From the NCBI GenBank assembly GCA_028281605.1, contig JANQJO010000160.1, forward strand, positions 1 through 33,585: a stretch of DNA of 33,585 bases, given 5' to 3'. Below are positions 18,860 to 28,883 of the stretch, piece after piece; position 1 is the first letter of the stretch, and the number at the start of each line of letters is the position of its first letter. Below the pieces are notes generated by a model. The model worked only from the letters and a program-made list of their open reading frames with translations, made no database searches and was not told the DNA's origin. A program made the position numbers and the translations under genes. The stretch is from Pseudomonadales bacterium (GTDB lineage Bacteria > Pseudomonadota > Gammaproteobacteria > Pseudomonadales > JANQJO01).

Positions 18860-19183
18860 TTAGAAACAAAAAGGCGGTTTAGGCAATCCAGCTAGTAATG
18901 AAAGAGTTTTAACCGACTGATTAGGAAATAATTTAAGTAAATAAAGACTATTGCCCTTATCTGAGCCCAATTCCTGAGCTATGAGTTTGATCAGTGCTCG
19001 TGCTGTCGGGTGTATGCCGTGTTTATGATAAAATTTACGTAGTAATTTGATCAGTTCCCAGTGCTCTGTGGTCAGTTGCATATTACACTCTTGGGCTAAA
19101 GCGCTACATATAGTCTCTGACCATTCTTCTGCACATTGCAAAAAACCTTCTTTATCTCTGCTGATGATTTGAAGCTCTTTCAT
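18860..19183 (-). CDS. tusE: TusE/DsrC family sulfurtransferase
   Basis: 107 aa; LTTEHWELIKLLRKFYHKHGIHPTARALIKLI and C-terminal AGLPKPPFCF with penultimate Cys, as in TusE. Confidence 0.9.
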   Translation of the reverse strand: MKELQIISRDKEGFLQCAEEWSETICSALAQECNMQLTTEHWELIKLLRKFYHKHGIHPTARALIKLIAQELGSDKGNSLYLLKLFPNQSVKTLSLLAGLPKPPFCF

Positions 19184-19309
19184 TGTTTTATATTGTCCGC
19201 CAGTAAAACCTGCTGCTCGTTCCTAAAGAACCTATTTGTCCATGTAAGCTTGCTTGCAATACTTTTATCGACACCTCCTAAGTTCTGTGTGGTAAGGTTA
19301 CTATTTTCG

Positions 19310-19337
19310 GCCCTGGTGTCAAGCGTGGCACCAGGGC
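19310..19337. repeat. GC-rich stem-loop upstream of tusE
   Basis: GCCCTGGTGTC-AAGCGT-GGCACCAGGGC, 11-bp stem with one G:T-type mismatch. Confidence 0.6.
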
Positions 19338-19386
19338 TTAGCAAGAGTGTCATAGCAAAAAATAGTCTTGCGTATAAAACAGGAAT

Positions 19387-19410
19387 TTATTTCGTGCTCG
19401 TTCCTAAGAA
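19387..19410 (-). repeat. 24-bp inverted repeat, right copy
   Basis: TTATTTCGTGCTCGTTCCTAAGAA, perfect inverted match to 18731-18754; a shorter related copy (TGCTCGTTCCTAAAGAA) lies near 19213-19229. Confidence 0.9.
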
Positions 19411-19644
19411 AAGATGTTATGATTGCTTCTTCATATCGATATTTCTAAGGTTTATCAGAGGGCGTTGTAGATCTGTAAATTCATATATGCTAGGGTTGCT
19501 ATTAAGTTGCTCTGTGATAGTAAAGCATTGATGGTTTAAGATATAGAGGCGTCACTATCGAAGGAGACTGGTGTACAAGTTAATTAAAGGAATTATGCAG
19601 TGGTAGGGTGCTACTTAAGATTCATTTAGTATGGAGGGAATATT

Positions 19645-20256
19645 GTGAAAGGAAGGCTACTTAGTACTGGTATTGGTATGGGGTGGGTGATTCTGGGGAT
19701 ATTATTTACCAGATCTGCTATAGCAATACCCGTTAATTTAAATGATTTCTTTGCGGACCCTACGGTTAGCATCTCTTCGGATGGTATGTCTGCTGTTTTT
19801 ACTGAAGATCCTACAATTTCCTCTGTGCTTTTATCAAATGATCCTGGGCTAGGGGATCTTGAGGTTATTGTTGCGAGTGCTGGTGCAATATTGAGCTTTG
19901 ATTATGATTTTATTGAAGGTCCTGATGGTGTCAGTGATGATGGTGGCAACGATGACAAATTTTCTGCATTTTTATTAAATGGGTTTACAGGTGATATGAT
20001 TTTTGGTTTTGACTTTTCCGCGATAGAAGAGTCGAGTGGGACGGTTTCTTTCGATTTGACCTCTCTAGTGGGTATGACTTTGGGTATGCAATTTGAGCTT
20101 TTATCTTTAGGGGGCGATTTAGCTTTTGACTCAATGCTTACTATTTCAAATTTGGATCTCTCTACTAATGTAACTACAGTCGATGAACCTTCAGTATTGA
20201 TCCCATTACTTATGGGGCTGCTTGCATTGCATCTGCGGAAAAGAGTTCGAAGATAG
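19645..20256 (+). CDS. Secreted protein with PEP-CTERM-like C-terminal sorting signal
   Basis: 203 aa from GTG; N-terminal signal peptide; C-terminus VDEPSVLIPLLMGLLALHLRKRVRR (PEP-like motif, TM helix, Arg cluster). Confidence 0.72.
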   Translation: MKGRLLSTGIGMGWVILGILFTRSAIAIPVNLNDFFADPTVSISSDGMSAVFTEDPTISSVLLSNDPGLGDLEVIVASAGAILSFDYDFIEGPDGVSDDGGNDDKFSAFLLNGFTGDMIFGFDFSAIEESSGTVSFDLTSLVGMTLGMQFELLSLGGDLAFDSMLTISNLDLSTNVTTVDEPSVLIPLLMGLLALHLRKRVRR

Positions 20257-20415
20257 CACTCTAATATAAGGCTTGAAGGGTATTTTCCAAAATAGAAATG
20301 AGGTTGACTGATTAGCTACGCAAGAGTAATATAGAGTGGCTACTTTAGTGTAGTTAACCTGCGTTGCGATTTGCTACAAATCGGGTATAGAAAAAGTTAT
20401 CCTAAATTCATCAAT

Positions 20416-20766
20416 ATGAACATGACTCGGGACACGGATGTTGCCGAAATGATTTACCAGTGCGGGACCGTATTCTCAATCTTATTTACGTTTGCTCTTG
20501 TTTTATTTTCATCGAGCGTAGCAGCTGAGGCACCACACGTTATTGAGTATGGTGCAGCAGTCAATGTTATCGGCATAAGCTCAGATATTAGCTTGTTTGA
20601 ACCTGTTGTCACTTCTTTGAACCCTAATTCAGTTAGGGTTGGCGCCTCTGTCACCATCACTGCAACTGGTACTGAACTTGAAAACGTTCAATTGACTTCC
20701 GATGAGTCAGGTTTAGATATTATCGTATTAATGAAGGCTACAAACAAAATAATGGACGGTAAGTAA
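20416..20766 (+). CDS. Short exported protein with a single IPT/TIG-like segment
   Basis: MNMTRD... hydrophobic export segment then VTSLNPNSVRVGASVTITATGTELENVQLTSDESGLDI; its TAA overlaps the downstream ATG by one base. ORF track uses an upstream TTG start (20371). Confidence 0.6.
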   Translation: MNMTRDTDVAEMIYQCGTVFSILFTFALVLFSSSVAAEAPHVIEYGAAVNVIGISSDISLFEPVVTSLNPNSVRVGASVTITATGTELENVQLTSDESGLDIIVLMKATNKIMDGK

Positions 20767-23700
20767 TGCTTTGGCAGAAAAACATTAAGCAAATAGTATT
20801 CGTTTTAGCGCTTGGTTGGTTCAGTATTTTTTCAATAGCAGAGGTAAATGCGGCGATCGATACAAGCGATTCGTCTATTACTGAGGCATTGCAAGTTGAT
20901 GTATCGATTGCAGGAGGGACCTACAATCGTCGTACGCGTCAGATGACATATAATGTGAGTGTGACCAATAATGGGACTGAGGCGCTAACGGGTCCATTTT
21001 ATCTAGAGATTGCTAATATCAGTGATTCTACAACTGTCGTTGTGAATGGAGATGATACAACGACCACTGGTAATGCGGTATTTATCAATGCTAATACAAC
21101 GTTGTTACCTTCAGACCAGTTGCAATTCCCCGTTGCGTTCAATCAAAGAAATCGCATTACCTATTCTACTTTATTTTATTTTACCCCTGAGGTCACTGAA
21201 GGTGATATTACACCACCGGTCGTTAGCATAGTCAGTCCACTCAATAATGCAGAGATCGTCGATGATACTGTGATTGTGGTTGCTGCTTCAGATGATACAG
21301 CGGTCACCCAAGTACAGTTGTTTGTAGATGGTGTACTGCAAGGCAGTAATGATGCAGCTCCTTGGGAGTTCGATTTTCAGCTGGATAGTTTGGTCAGTGG
21401 TGTTTATTCACTGACTGCTACGGCTTTTGATGGTGCTGGAAATAGTAGCAGTGCGAATACCACTATCTCAGTGAACTCAGTGAACGTGCCCCTTCAAGTG
21501 AGTATTGATGCTCCACGCTCTCTACAGACGTTGGGTAGTACACCGGTACAAGTCAGTGGAACGGTAAATCGTGATGTGCAAAGTTTAACACTAAATGGTG
21601 TTGAGATTGATCTCGATGGTCTCCAGTTCACTGCCAGTGCCGCTCTTGAGGAGGGGTATAACACGGTGATCGTTCGAGCGGTTGCACCCAGTGGTGACAC
21701 TGTTAATGACTCAATTAGTTTGGTTTTGGATTTGACACCGCCCAATATCACGATCGATTCACATGAAGATGGGCAGACAGTCTATGAGTCATCTATCACG
21801 GTGACTGGATTAATTAACGACATTGTTAAAGGAACTGTAGAGAGTAGTCAGGCGAATGTCACCGTAAATGGGGTTGAAGCTGCTGTGCGCAATCGAAGTT
21901 ATTCTGCGGAGATTGTATTGGTGGAAGGAGAAAATACCGTAACGGTCATTGGCTCTGATGAAGTTGGTAATGTTCGTGAAGAGCGTATTACGTTGATTTA
22001 CGAACAAGTCATTGGTAAACGGTTAGTCTTGCTTGGTGGACAAAATCAAACGGGTCAAATAGAGAGTGTCTTAACTAATCCACTACGTATTAAAGTGGAA
22101 AATGAGTTAGGTGAACCAGAAACCAATACGAATGTGGTATTTCGTGTAGAACAAGGAGCTGGTGCAGTCGGTGTGGGTACTGAATTTGAAGGTCGTGCCG
22201 TGGTGGTGAGTACAGACGCTGCTGGTGAAGCCCAGACAAATTATCGGTTAGGTAGTCGCACCGGAACGGCGAACCACAAGGTGGCCGTCAAGGTAGTTGG
22301 ATTGGAGCAATCCATCACCTTTACTGCCAGTGCTACAGGCAAGAAAGGGGATAAGATCAGCGTTAATTCGGGTAATAACCAACGAGGCAGTGTTGGGCAG
22401 TTAATACCTGAACCTTTAGTGGTTGTTGTTACGGATGACGGTGCGAACGTGGTTCAAGGAGCCCGAGTTCGATATGAGGTCGTCTCGGGTGGTGGTACGT
22501 TTAAGAATGGAGGAGAAACGTTAGAGACGTCTACCGATAGTGATGGTAGGGCCTATGCAGAATATCGTTTAGGTTCACAATTAGGTATTGATGCACAAAG
22601 AATCAAAGTTACTTTATTAGATACGGATGTGGCTGTTCCCGTGACCGCAGGTTTTACTGTCACCGCTTTTAATCTTGGTCAGGCAGGTGATACTCGTATC
22701 AGTGGTATCGTGCTGGATAACCAGGACAACCCCTTGCAGGGTGTGGTTGTTAGGGTTGAGGGAACCAACAGGCAAGCAGTTGCTGATGCTGAGGGTCAGT
22801 TTACGATTACAGAGGCTCCGGTTGGCAATGTGCACTTGATTGCCGATGGTTCGACTGCAGAAGCTGAGGGTGAATATCCCACGCTAGCATCTAACTTTTT
22901 TACTGTGGCTGGTGTGGAGAATCCGCTACCTGCTCCTATTTATCTCGTTAAATTGGACACCGACAATGCGGTCTATGCTGGCCCGACAGATGTTTCGTTG
23001 GTTTTGGATGAGTATCCTGGTTTTAAGTTAGAGATTGCTGCGAACTCTGTCACTTTCCCTGATGGAGAACGTGAGGGTTGGATATCGGCAACGCCGGTGA
23101 ATGCTTCTAAGGTTCCGATGCCTCCACCTAATGGTATGCAGCCGCAGTTTATAGTCACCATTCAACCAGCGGGTACTAAATTTGATCCGCCCGCACGATT
23201 AACATTACCCAACGTTGATGGTTATGCGCCTGGCACTCAAACGGAAATGTTTTCGTTTGATCACGACCTGGAAGAATTCGTTGCTATTGGTTTAGGCACA
23301 GTGAGTGAAGATGGCAGCCTCGTGACGACTAATCCTGGTGTTGGGGTGATTAAAGCCGGTTGGCATTGTGGTGCACAACCGGGTAGCTCTGGTAGTTGTA
23401 GCGGCGAGGGTGAAGGCGAAGGTGAAGGTGAGGGAGAAGGTGAAGGAGAAGGTGAAGGTGAAGGTGAGGGAGAAGGTGAAGGAGAAGGTGAAGGAGAAGG
23501 TGAGGGAGAAGGAGAAGGAGAAGGAGAAGGAGAAGGAGAAGGAGAAGGAGAAGGAGAAGGAGAAGGAGAAGGAGAAGAGGAAACTGAAAGTGAACCGTCA
23601 GAGACTGACGACAATGACCAAGGCCCCGAAGAAACAGAACCAGAGACAAATGATGGAGAAGACACACAAGATCAAAACGACGCACAAGAAACAGCAGATC

Positions 23701-26700
23701 CAATCATTGCTGCGACAGGCGAGCTAGTTCATACCGAAACTGATCTGAAGATTCCGGGTCGAGGGTTTGACTTCGCATTAACCAGAACCTACCGAAGCAG
23801 AATTAGCTATAACGGTTTGTTCGGCCACAATTGGTCTATCGTGTACGATCAGTCTTTAGTTGTGCCGGCCCCAACGGATCAAAATCAAAATATCGTATAC
23901 AGTGGTGGGAATGGTCGTTTGGATACGTACACGGCTAATGCAGATGGCAGCTACACCTCACCAGATAGTTTCTTTAACACACTGGTTAAAGAGAGTGATG
24001 GTACCTACACGCTTCGTGACCCAGATGGCTTTAAGACACGATTTAATGCTGAAGGAAAACTGATCGCAATGGTTGATCGCTTCGGCAATACAATGTCCTT
24101 CACCTATGATGCACAGAATCGAATTGATACGGTTATCGATACCATGGGTCGTGAAATACAGTTTTCATATCGACCCAATAGTGGTCGGCTCGAGACGGTC
24201 ACAGACTTCATAGGAAGATCGGTTCGTTACTACTACAATGATAATGGGGATCTTATCGCTGTGCGTTCCCCGATTGTTACAGGGACGCCCAACCGAAATG
24301 ATTTTGCTGGGGGTAAATTTAAGTATTACACCTACAGTAATGGGTTTGATGAAACAGCTGATTCACGCTTAAAGTTCGCAAACCATAATTTGCTTACCAT
24401 TACTGATGCGCTTGGGCAAACCTATATTCGTAATGTCTACAACAATGACCCGGATAGCTATGAATTTGACCGTATTATTGAACAGCAGTATGGCACAGCC
24501 GATCAAGTCTTTCAGTTGTCTTACGAACCGCTGAATGAGGATCAGCCTATCGAGGCCAATATCCAGAAGAACAAGACCACACAAACAGATCGAAATGGTA
24601 ATGTTAGGGAGTTCTATCATAATTTTGCGGGCCAGTTACTGCGGGAAGTGGTACTCACCAATCGTGATATCAATCCTGATGACCCGGATCGGTTCGAAAC
24701 AATTCATACCTATAATATTGATGGTAAACGGTTGAGTAGCTTATTCCCTGAAGGGAACCGCATTGAGTACACCTATGATTCAGAGAATACGGATCGGCGA
24801 CAACAGTGTAACTTGGTTGAGAAACGCCAGATAGCCGGTCCGCGGAGTGGTAATCAAGCTACGCTTGTGAGTACCTATACCTATGAGCCTATTTACAATC
24901 AGGTAGCTGTGACCACTGATCCACGTGGCTTGATTACGCGCAATACTTTCGATTATCAATATGCAGACAATTTAGCATTATTGGCAGTAGAGCTGGGCCA
25001 ATCAGAAGCCATGATATCTGATACGCTGGAGGCAGCAGGTATTGAGTTGACAGGTGGTGTCACTGGTATGATTGGAGGGAATATTATCCGAATTGATCAT
25101 CCAACGGTGACTTTGCCTGATAGTAGTACCCAAGAGATCGTGGTTGAACGGACTTATAACCGTTATGGGCAGGTAGTAGAGACCGTCGATGCAGAAGGCA
25201 TTGTAACCACCTATCAGTATTACCCAGAAAGTGATCCTGATGGCGATGGACAAGCCACTCAATCAGCTCGAGCGTTAGATGAATCCACCGGTGGCTACTT
25301 GCAGGCAACTATTCAAGATGCCGGACCGCATTCACGTCGGTTAAGAGCAGCGGCGCCGCTACAGATCCGCGTTGAGCAAGGTTATGATCCGGTCGGAAAC
25401 GTTGTTTCTAAAACAGATGGTCGTGGTAATACGACGCGATACATTAGAAATGCATTGAATCAAGTAGTACGAAAAATTGATTCGGCACCGTTTAATTACA
25501 TCACAGATTATTACTATAACGGTAACAATAAGCTGGTTCGAATTAGTCAACAAAATGTCTCGACGAATGGCCCTAATCTGTCTGGCTTTGTAAATACTCG
25601 TTTTCGTTACAATATTCTTGATGATAAGATTGCAGAAATCGTTCAGCCCGAGAATGGCGTGTCGCTGACCACCACTTATGAATATGATGCGAGTCAAAAC
25701 CTAACAGCGGTTGTTGAGCCTGAAGGCAATCGAATCGAGCGGGTTTATGATGAACGGGATCTCATTTATCGGATCACCCGAGGAGCGGGTAGTGGACAAG
25801 CGAGTACCCGAACCTTGCACTATGATGGCAATGGTAATTTGGTTCGAACGGTTGATGCCGTTGATAATGACCAGGACGGTGCACTGGACGCCTCTACTGT
25901 ACAGTATGATGGGTTTAACCGACCCGTTGTGGCGATTGATGCAGAAGGTAATCGTACGCTCTATGATTATGATGCCAACGGAAACAGTGTTCGTGAAAGA
26001 AGGCTCGGTAACTCAGGATTCTCTGATATATCAAGTGAAATTCTGCTGTCTGACTTTACAACACAATACGATGAACTGGATCGGGCCATTCAACGGGATG
26101 ACTTAATATTAATTGATGGTGTGCCTCTGGGTGGTCTTAATCCTGCGATCGATCGTCACGTTACATCGGTTCTGACATTCGATCGAAATAGTCAAGTAAT
26201 TCGTAAAGTAGATGACAATAACAATGCAACCCTGTTTGAATATGACGGAGTTAATCGGTTAATTCGTACCACTGACGCGATTGGAAACAGCTCAACTAGG
26301 AGTTATGACAACAATAATAATGTAATTAATACTGTCATAACGGAAGTTAATTCTGAGGGTTTGGTTGGTGATAAGACGATAACAAACACCTTTGCATATG
26401 ATTCGTTAAATCGACTTTTAAGCCGAACGGATCAATTGGGGAATATCACCCGGTATCAGTACGACAGCCGTTCTAATAGAACCACACGCATTGATCCGCT
26501 GGGTAATACGGATCTCTTTATTTACGACGGTATCAATCGGTTGCTTGAGGAACGTAGGTTGCTCAGTCCACTTGGTATTGGCGAAGGTGGTTTAGATTTT
26601 ACCAATCCAAGTAACACGGATGGCGCAATCAGCACATTTTATGCGTGGAATGGCAATTCTCGATTGGCTGTGCAGACGGATGATAATGGTAATGAAACGC

Positions 26701-28883
26701 GTTATACTTATGATGCACTCAACCGACTTGAAATCAGTACCTATGCTGACGCGACGACCGTTACTCACATCTATGATGCAGACAGTAATCTGATTAGTAA
26801 AACCGATCAAAATGGTTCAGTGCTTACCTATGGCTATGACGCGCTAAACCGATTGGTTGAACGGTCTGTCGTACCTGCTGATGGTGTGGTTGGCTCCACG
26901 CAATGGCGGTTTGAGTATGATGGCATCAGTCGTAGAACTCATGCGTTTGATAATAATGATCCGGCAGTCACGGGGGATGATGCAAGGGTTGATTTTCGCT
27001 ATAACTCACTTAACCATCTTTTAAGTGAAACCACCAGCGGGCGGTCAACGCAGGTGACCTATGATGGGTTAGGAAATCGTCGAACGCTTACCTATCCAAG
27101 TGGGAGAGCGATTAATTATACATTTGACAATATTTATCAGCTTCAAGCATTAACGGAAGCGGCGAATGATTCGATGATTGTCGAGTTTGACTACGCTGGT
27201 ACAGGGAGAGTGGTTGAGCGCCGCTATGGTAATGGGACGCAATTGAAATATCATGCTGGCAGCCAAGATGTTGGATATGACGGCATTAATCGGGTCTTAC
27301 AGCATCGCCACTCCAATAGTGCAGACCAACTGATCGCTGGATATAGCTATGTGTATGACAAAGCAAATAATAGACGGTATGAGCTTGACCAACGATCACA
27401 ATCCTCAGATGTCTACGAGTATGATTCCGCTTATCGGTTAGTGAGAGCGGCTTATGATGTGGCAGCCAATGATCCAGTTCTGGCTGACCTAGTGAATAAC
27501 GATAATACGAATGCAGATGTGGCATCTATTATGGCTGAGCGTGATGTTTCATGGATGATTGATGGCGTCGATAATTGGGTGAGCCAGCAGGTCTTAGAGA
27601 ACAATGAAAGTTCTGCAATTGGTTATCTCAGTAATGAAATGAATGAATATGATCGGATTGGTGCCGCTGATCAAACGCATGACGCCAAGGGTAATTTGAT
27701 AGGAGATGGACAACGTAACTTTCAGTATGATGCGCTTAACCGCTTAGTGCGGGTTTCGACATTGTCGGGTAATACTGTAGCGGTTTATAACTATGATGCG
27801 CTGGGGCGTCGAGTAAGAAAGGTTTCAGGTAGTGATTCGACGGTTTATCACTATTTAGGCCAGCAGGTGGTAGAGGAGCGTACTGCGTTGGGCCAGGTTC
27901 AGCGTCAATTTATCTATGGAATGGGCATTGACAATGTGATTCAGATGCGTTCTGGTGGCCGTGACTATTTTTACCATGACAATAGCATTGGTTCGATAGT
28001 CGCTTTAACTGATAGTGATGGAGCAGTGGTAGAGCGATATGACTATGATGCTTATGGTAATACAACGCTCTTAGCTGCTAATGGAATCACTGAATTAACC
28101 ATGAGCACTGTCGGTAATCCTTATGGTTATACCGGTCGGCGATTAGATACAGAAACAGGCTTGTATTACTACCGAGCGAGATATTATTCACCTGAGCAAG
28201 GACGGTTTTTACAGCGTGATCCGCTTGGGTATGTCGATGGGATGGGGCTATATGCTTATGTAGGTAATAATCCGATTAATTGGATTGATCCATTTGGATT
28301 AGAAACACTAATACAAATCGGATATACAAATACTCCTGTTCCTGGAACAAATCATCAGCTTGTTATAGTTACAGATACTAACACTGGTGAGCAGTACGCA
28401 TCTAGAGCGGGACCTGAATCTCAAGATTCGTCCGGAAGTGCTTCAAATAGTTCCCAGTCTAGTAGTGGAGGTTCTGCTTCAGCTTCCTCAGGAGAAGGGA
28501 GTTCTGGAGGGTTTGGTTTTGGTAATATTCATGCTCAAAGTGGACCATATGACGGAAATTTTCGTGATCGGCCTCAGGATGTTCATACGATACAGGATGT
28601 TGGTACAATCGATCGTGATTTTAACGAAGTCGTAGAGAATATTAATGAGTTTGAGAATGTTACGAATGACAATGAGATTTCTTATTGGCCTACTGGACCG
28701 AACAGTAATTCTTATGCTTCAACACTAGTAGAGAGTTTAACTGGAGAGCGCTCGGAACCTGATTTAACTGCACCTGGGTGGAATGATGGAACACCTGACC
28801 CTGATTTATCTTATGAGCCGGATAATTTAGTACCTCCTCCTTTACCCGAATTACCAACTGAGGAAGGTAATGAAAAGAAATAA
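20766..28883 (+). CDS. Giant Sec-exported Ig-like/RHS repeat protein (2705 aa) with variable C-terminal tip
   Basis: Signal peptide QIVFVLALGWFSIFSIAEVNAA; Ig-like domains; (GE)29 linker; many YD repeats; RHS core YGYTGRRLDTETGLYYYRARYYSPEQGRFLQRDPLGYVDGMGLYAYVGNNPINWIDPFGLE; distinct C-terminal tip. Confidence 0.95.
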   Translation: MLWQKNIKQIVFVLALGWFSIFSIAEVNAAIDTSDSSITEALQVDVSIAGGTYNRRTRQMTYNVSVTNNGTEALTGPFYLEIANISDSTTVVVNGDDTTTTGNAVFINANTTLLPSDQLQFPVAFNQRNRITYSTLFYFTPEVTEGDITPPVVSIVSPLNNAEIVDDTVIVVAASDDTAVTQVQLFVDGVLQGSNDAAPWEFDFQLDSLVSGVYSLTATAFDGAGNSSSANTTISVNSVNVPLQVSIDAPRSLQTLGSTPVQVSGTVNRDVQSLTLNGVEIDLDGLQFTASAALEEGYNTVIVRAVAPSGDTVNDSISLVLDLTPPNITIDSHEDGQTVYESSITVTGLINDIVKGTVESSQANVTVNGVEAAVRNRSYSAEIVLVEGENTVTVIGSDEVGNVREERITLIYEQVIGKRLVLLGGQNQTGQIESVLTNPLRIKVENELGEPETNTNVVFRVEQGAGAVGVGTEFEGRAVVVSTDAAGEAQTNYRLGSRTGTANHKVAVKVVGLEQSITFTASATGKKGDKISVNSGNNQRGSVGQLIPEPLVVVVTDDGANVVQGARVRYEVVSGGGTFKNGGETLETSTDSDGRAYAEYRLGSQLGIDAQRIKVTLLDTDVAVPVTAGFTVTAFNLGQAGDTRISGIVLDNQDNPLQGVVVRVEGTNRQAVADAEGQFTITEAPVGNVHLIADGSTAEAEGEYPTLASNFFTVAGVENPLPAPIYLVKLDTDNAVYAGPTDVSLVLDEYPGFKLEIAANSVTFPDGEREGWISATPVNASKVPMPPPNGMQPQFIVTIQPAGTKFDPPARLTLPNVDGYAPGTQTEMFSFDHDLEEFVAIGLGTVSEDGSLVTTNPGVGVIKAGWHCGAQPGSSGSCSGEGEGEGEGEGEGEGEGEGEGEGEGEGEGEGEGEGEGEGEGEGEGEGEGEGEGEGEGEEETESEPSETDDNDQGPEETEPETNDGEDTQDQNDAQETADPIIAATGELVHTETDLKIPGRGFDFALTRTYRSRISYNGLFGHNWSIVYDQSLVVPAPTDQNQNIVYSGGNGRLDTYTANADGSYTSPDSFFNTLVKESDGTYTLRDPDGFKTRFNAEGKLIAMVDRFGNTMSFTYDAQNRIDTVIDTMGREIQFSYRPNSGRLETVTDFIGRSVRYYYNDNGDLIAVRSPIVTGTPNRNDFAGGKFKYYTYSNGFDETADSRLKFANHNLLTITDALGQTYIRNVYNNDPDSYEFDRIIEQQYGTADQVFQLSYEPLNEDQPIEANIQKNKTTQTDRNGNVREFYHNFAGQLLREVVLTNRDINPDDPDRFETIHTYNIDGKRLSSLFPEGNRIEYTYDSENTDRRQQCNLVEKRQIAGPRSGNQATLVSTYTYEPIYNQVAVTTDPRGLITRNTFDYQYADNLALLAVELGQSEAMISDTLEAAGIELTGGVTGMIGGNIIRIDHPTVTLPDSSTQEIVVERTYNRYGQVVETVDAEGIVTTYQYYPESDPDGDGQATQSARALDESTGGYLQATIQDAGPHSRRLRAAAPLQIRVEQGYDPVGNVVSKTDGRGNTTRYIRNALNQVVRKIDSAPFNYITDYYYNGNNKLVRISQQNVSTNGPNLSGFVNTRFRYNILDDKIAEIVQPENGVSLTTTYEYDASQNLTAVVEPEGNRIERVYDERDLIYRITRGAGSGQASTRTLHYDGNGNLVRTVDAVDNDQDGALDASTVQYDGFNRPVVAIDAEGNRTLYDYDANGNSVRERRLGNSGFSDISSEILLSDFTTQYDELDRAIQRDDLILIDGVPLGGLNPAIDRHVTSVLTFDRNSQVIRKVDDNNNATLFEYDGVNRLIRTTDAIGNSSTRSYDNNNNVINTVITEVNSEGLVGDKTITNTFAYDSLNRLLSRTDQLGNITRYQYDSRSNRTTRIDPLGNTDLFIYDGINRLLEERRLLSPLGIGEGGLDFTNPSNTDGAISTFYAWNGNSRLAVQTDDNGNETRYTYDALNRLEISTYADATTVTHIYDADSNLISKTDQNGSVLTYGYDALNRLVERSVVPADGVVGSTQWRFEYDGISRRTHAFDNNDPAVTGDDARVDFRYNSLNHLLSETTSGRSTQVTYDGLGNRRTLTYPSGRAINYTFDNIYQLQALTEAANDSMIVEFDYAGTGRVVERRYGNGTQLKYHAGSQDVGYDGINRVLQHRHSNSADQLIAGYSYVYDKANNRRYELDQRSQSSDVYEYDSAYRLVRAAYDVAANDPVLADLVNNDNTNADVASIMAERDVSWMIDGVDNWVSQQVLENNESSAIGYLSNEMNEYDRIGAADQTHDAKGNLIGDGQRNFQYDALNRLVRVSTLSGNTVAVYNYDALGRRVRKVSGSDSTVYHYLGQQVVEERTALGQVQRQFIYGMGIDNVIQMRSGGRDYFYHDNSIGSIVALTDSDGAVVERYDYDAYGNTTLLAANGITELTMSTVGNPYGYTGRRLDTETGLYYYRARYYSPEQGRFLQRDPLGYVDGMGLYAYVGNNPINWIDPFGLETLIQIGYTNTPVPGTNHQLVIVTDTNTGEQYASRAGPESQDSSGSASNSSQSSSGGSASASSGEGSSGGFGFGNIHAQSGPYDGNFRDRPQDVHTIQDVGTIDRDFNEVVENINEFENVTNDNEISYWPTGPNSNSYASTLVESLTGERSEPDLTAPGWNDGTPDPDLSYEPDNLVPPPLPELPTEEGNEKK
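23403..23576 (+). repeat. In-frame hexanucleotide tandem repeat (GGNGAR)29 encoding (Gly-Glu)29
   Basis: 29 consecutive 6-nt units; 5' half dominated by GGTGAA/GGTGAG, 3' part pure GGAGAA. Confidence 0.97.

Noticed and set aside
23403-23576. CRISPR-like or minisatellite non-coding array
   Set aside because: Unit is 6 bp, in frame and coding; no spacers.
23261-23727. ORFs with (SP)n, poly-Leu and Lys/Glu repeats (23261-23665 -, 23350-23703 -, 23368-23727 +)
   Set aside because: Alternative-frame readings of the GGNGAR tandem repeat inside the RHS gene.
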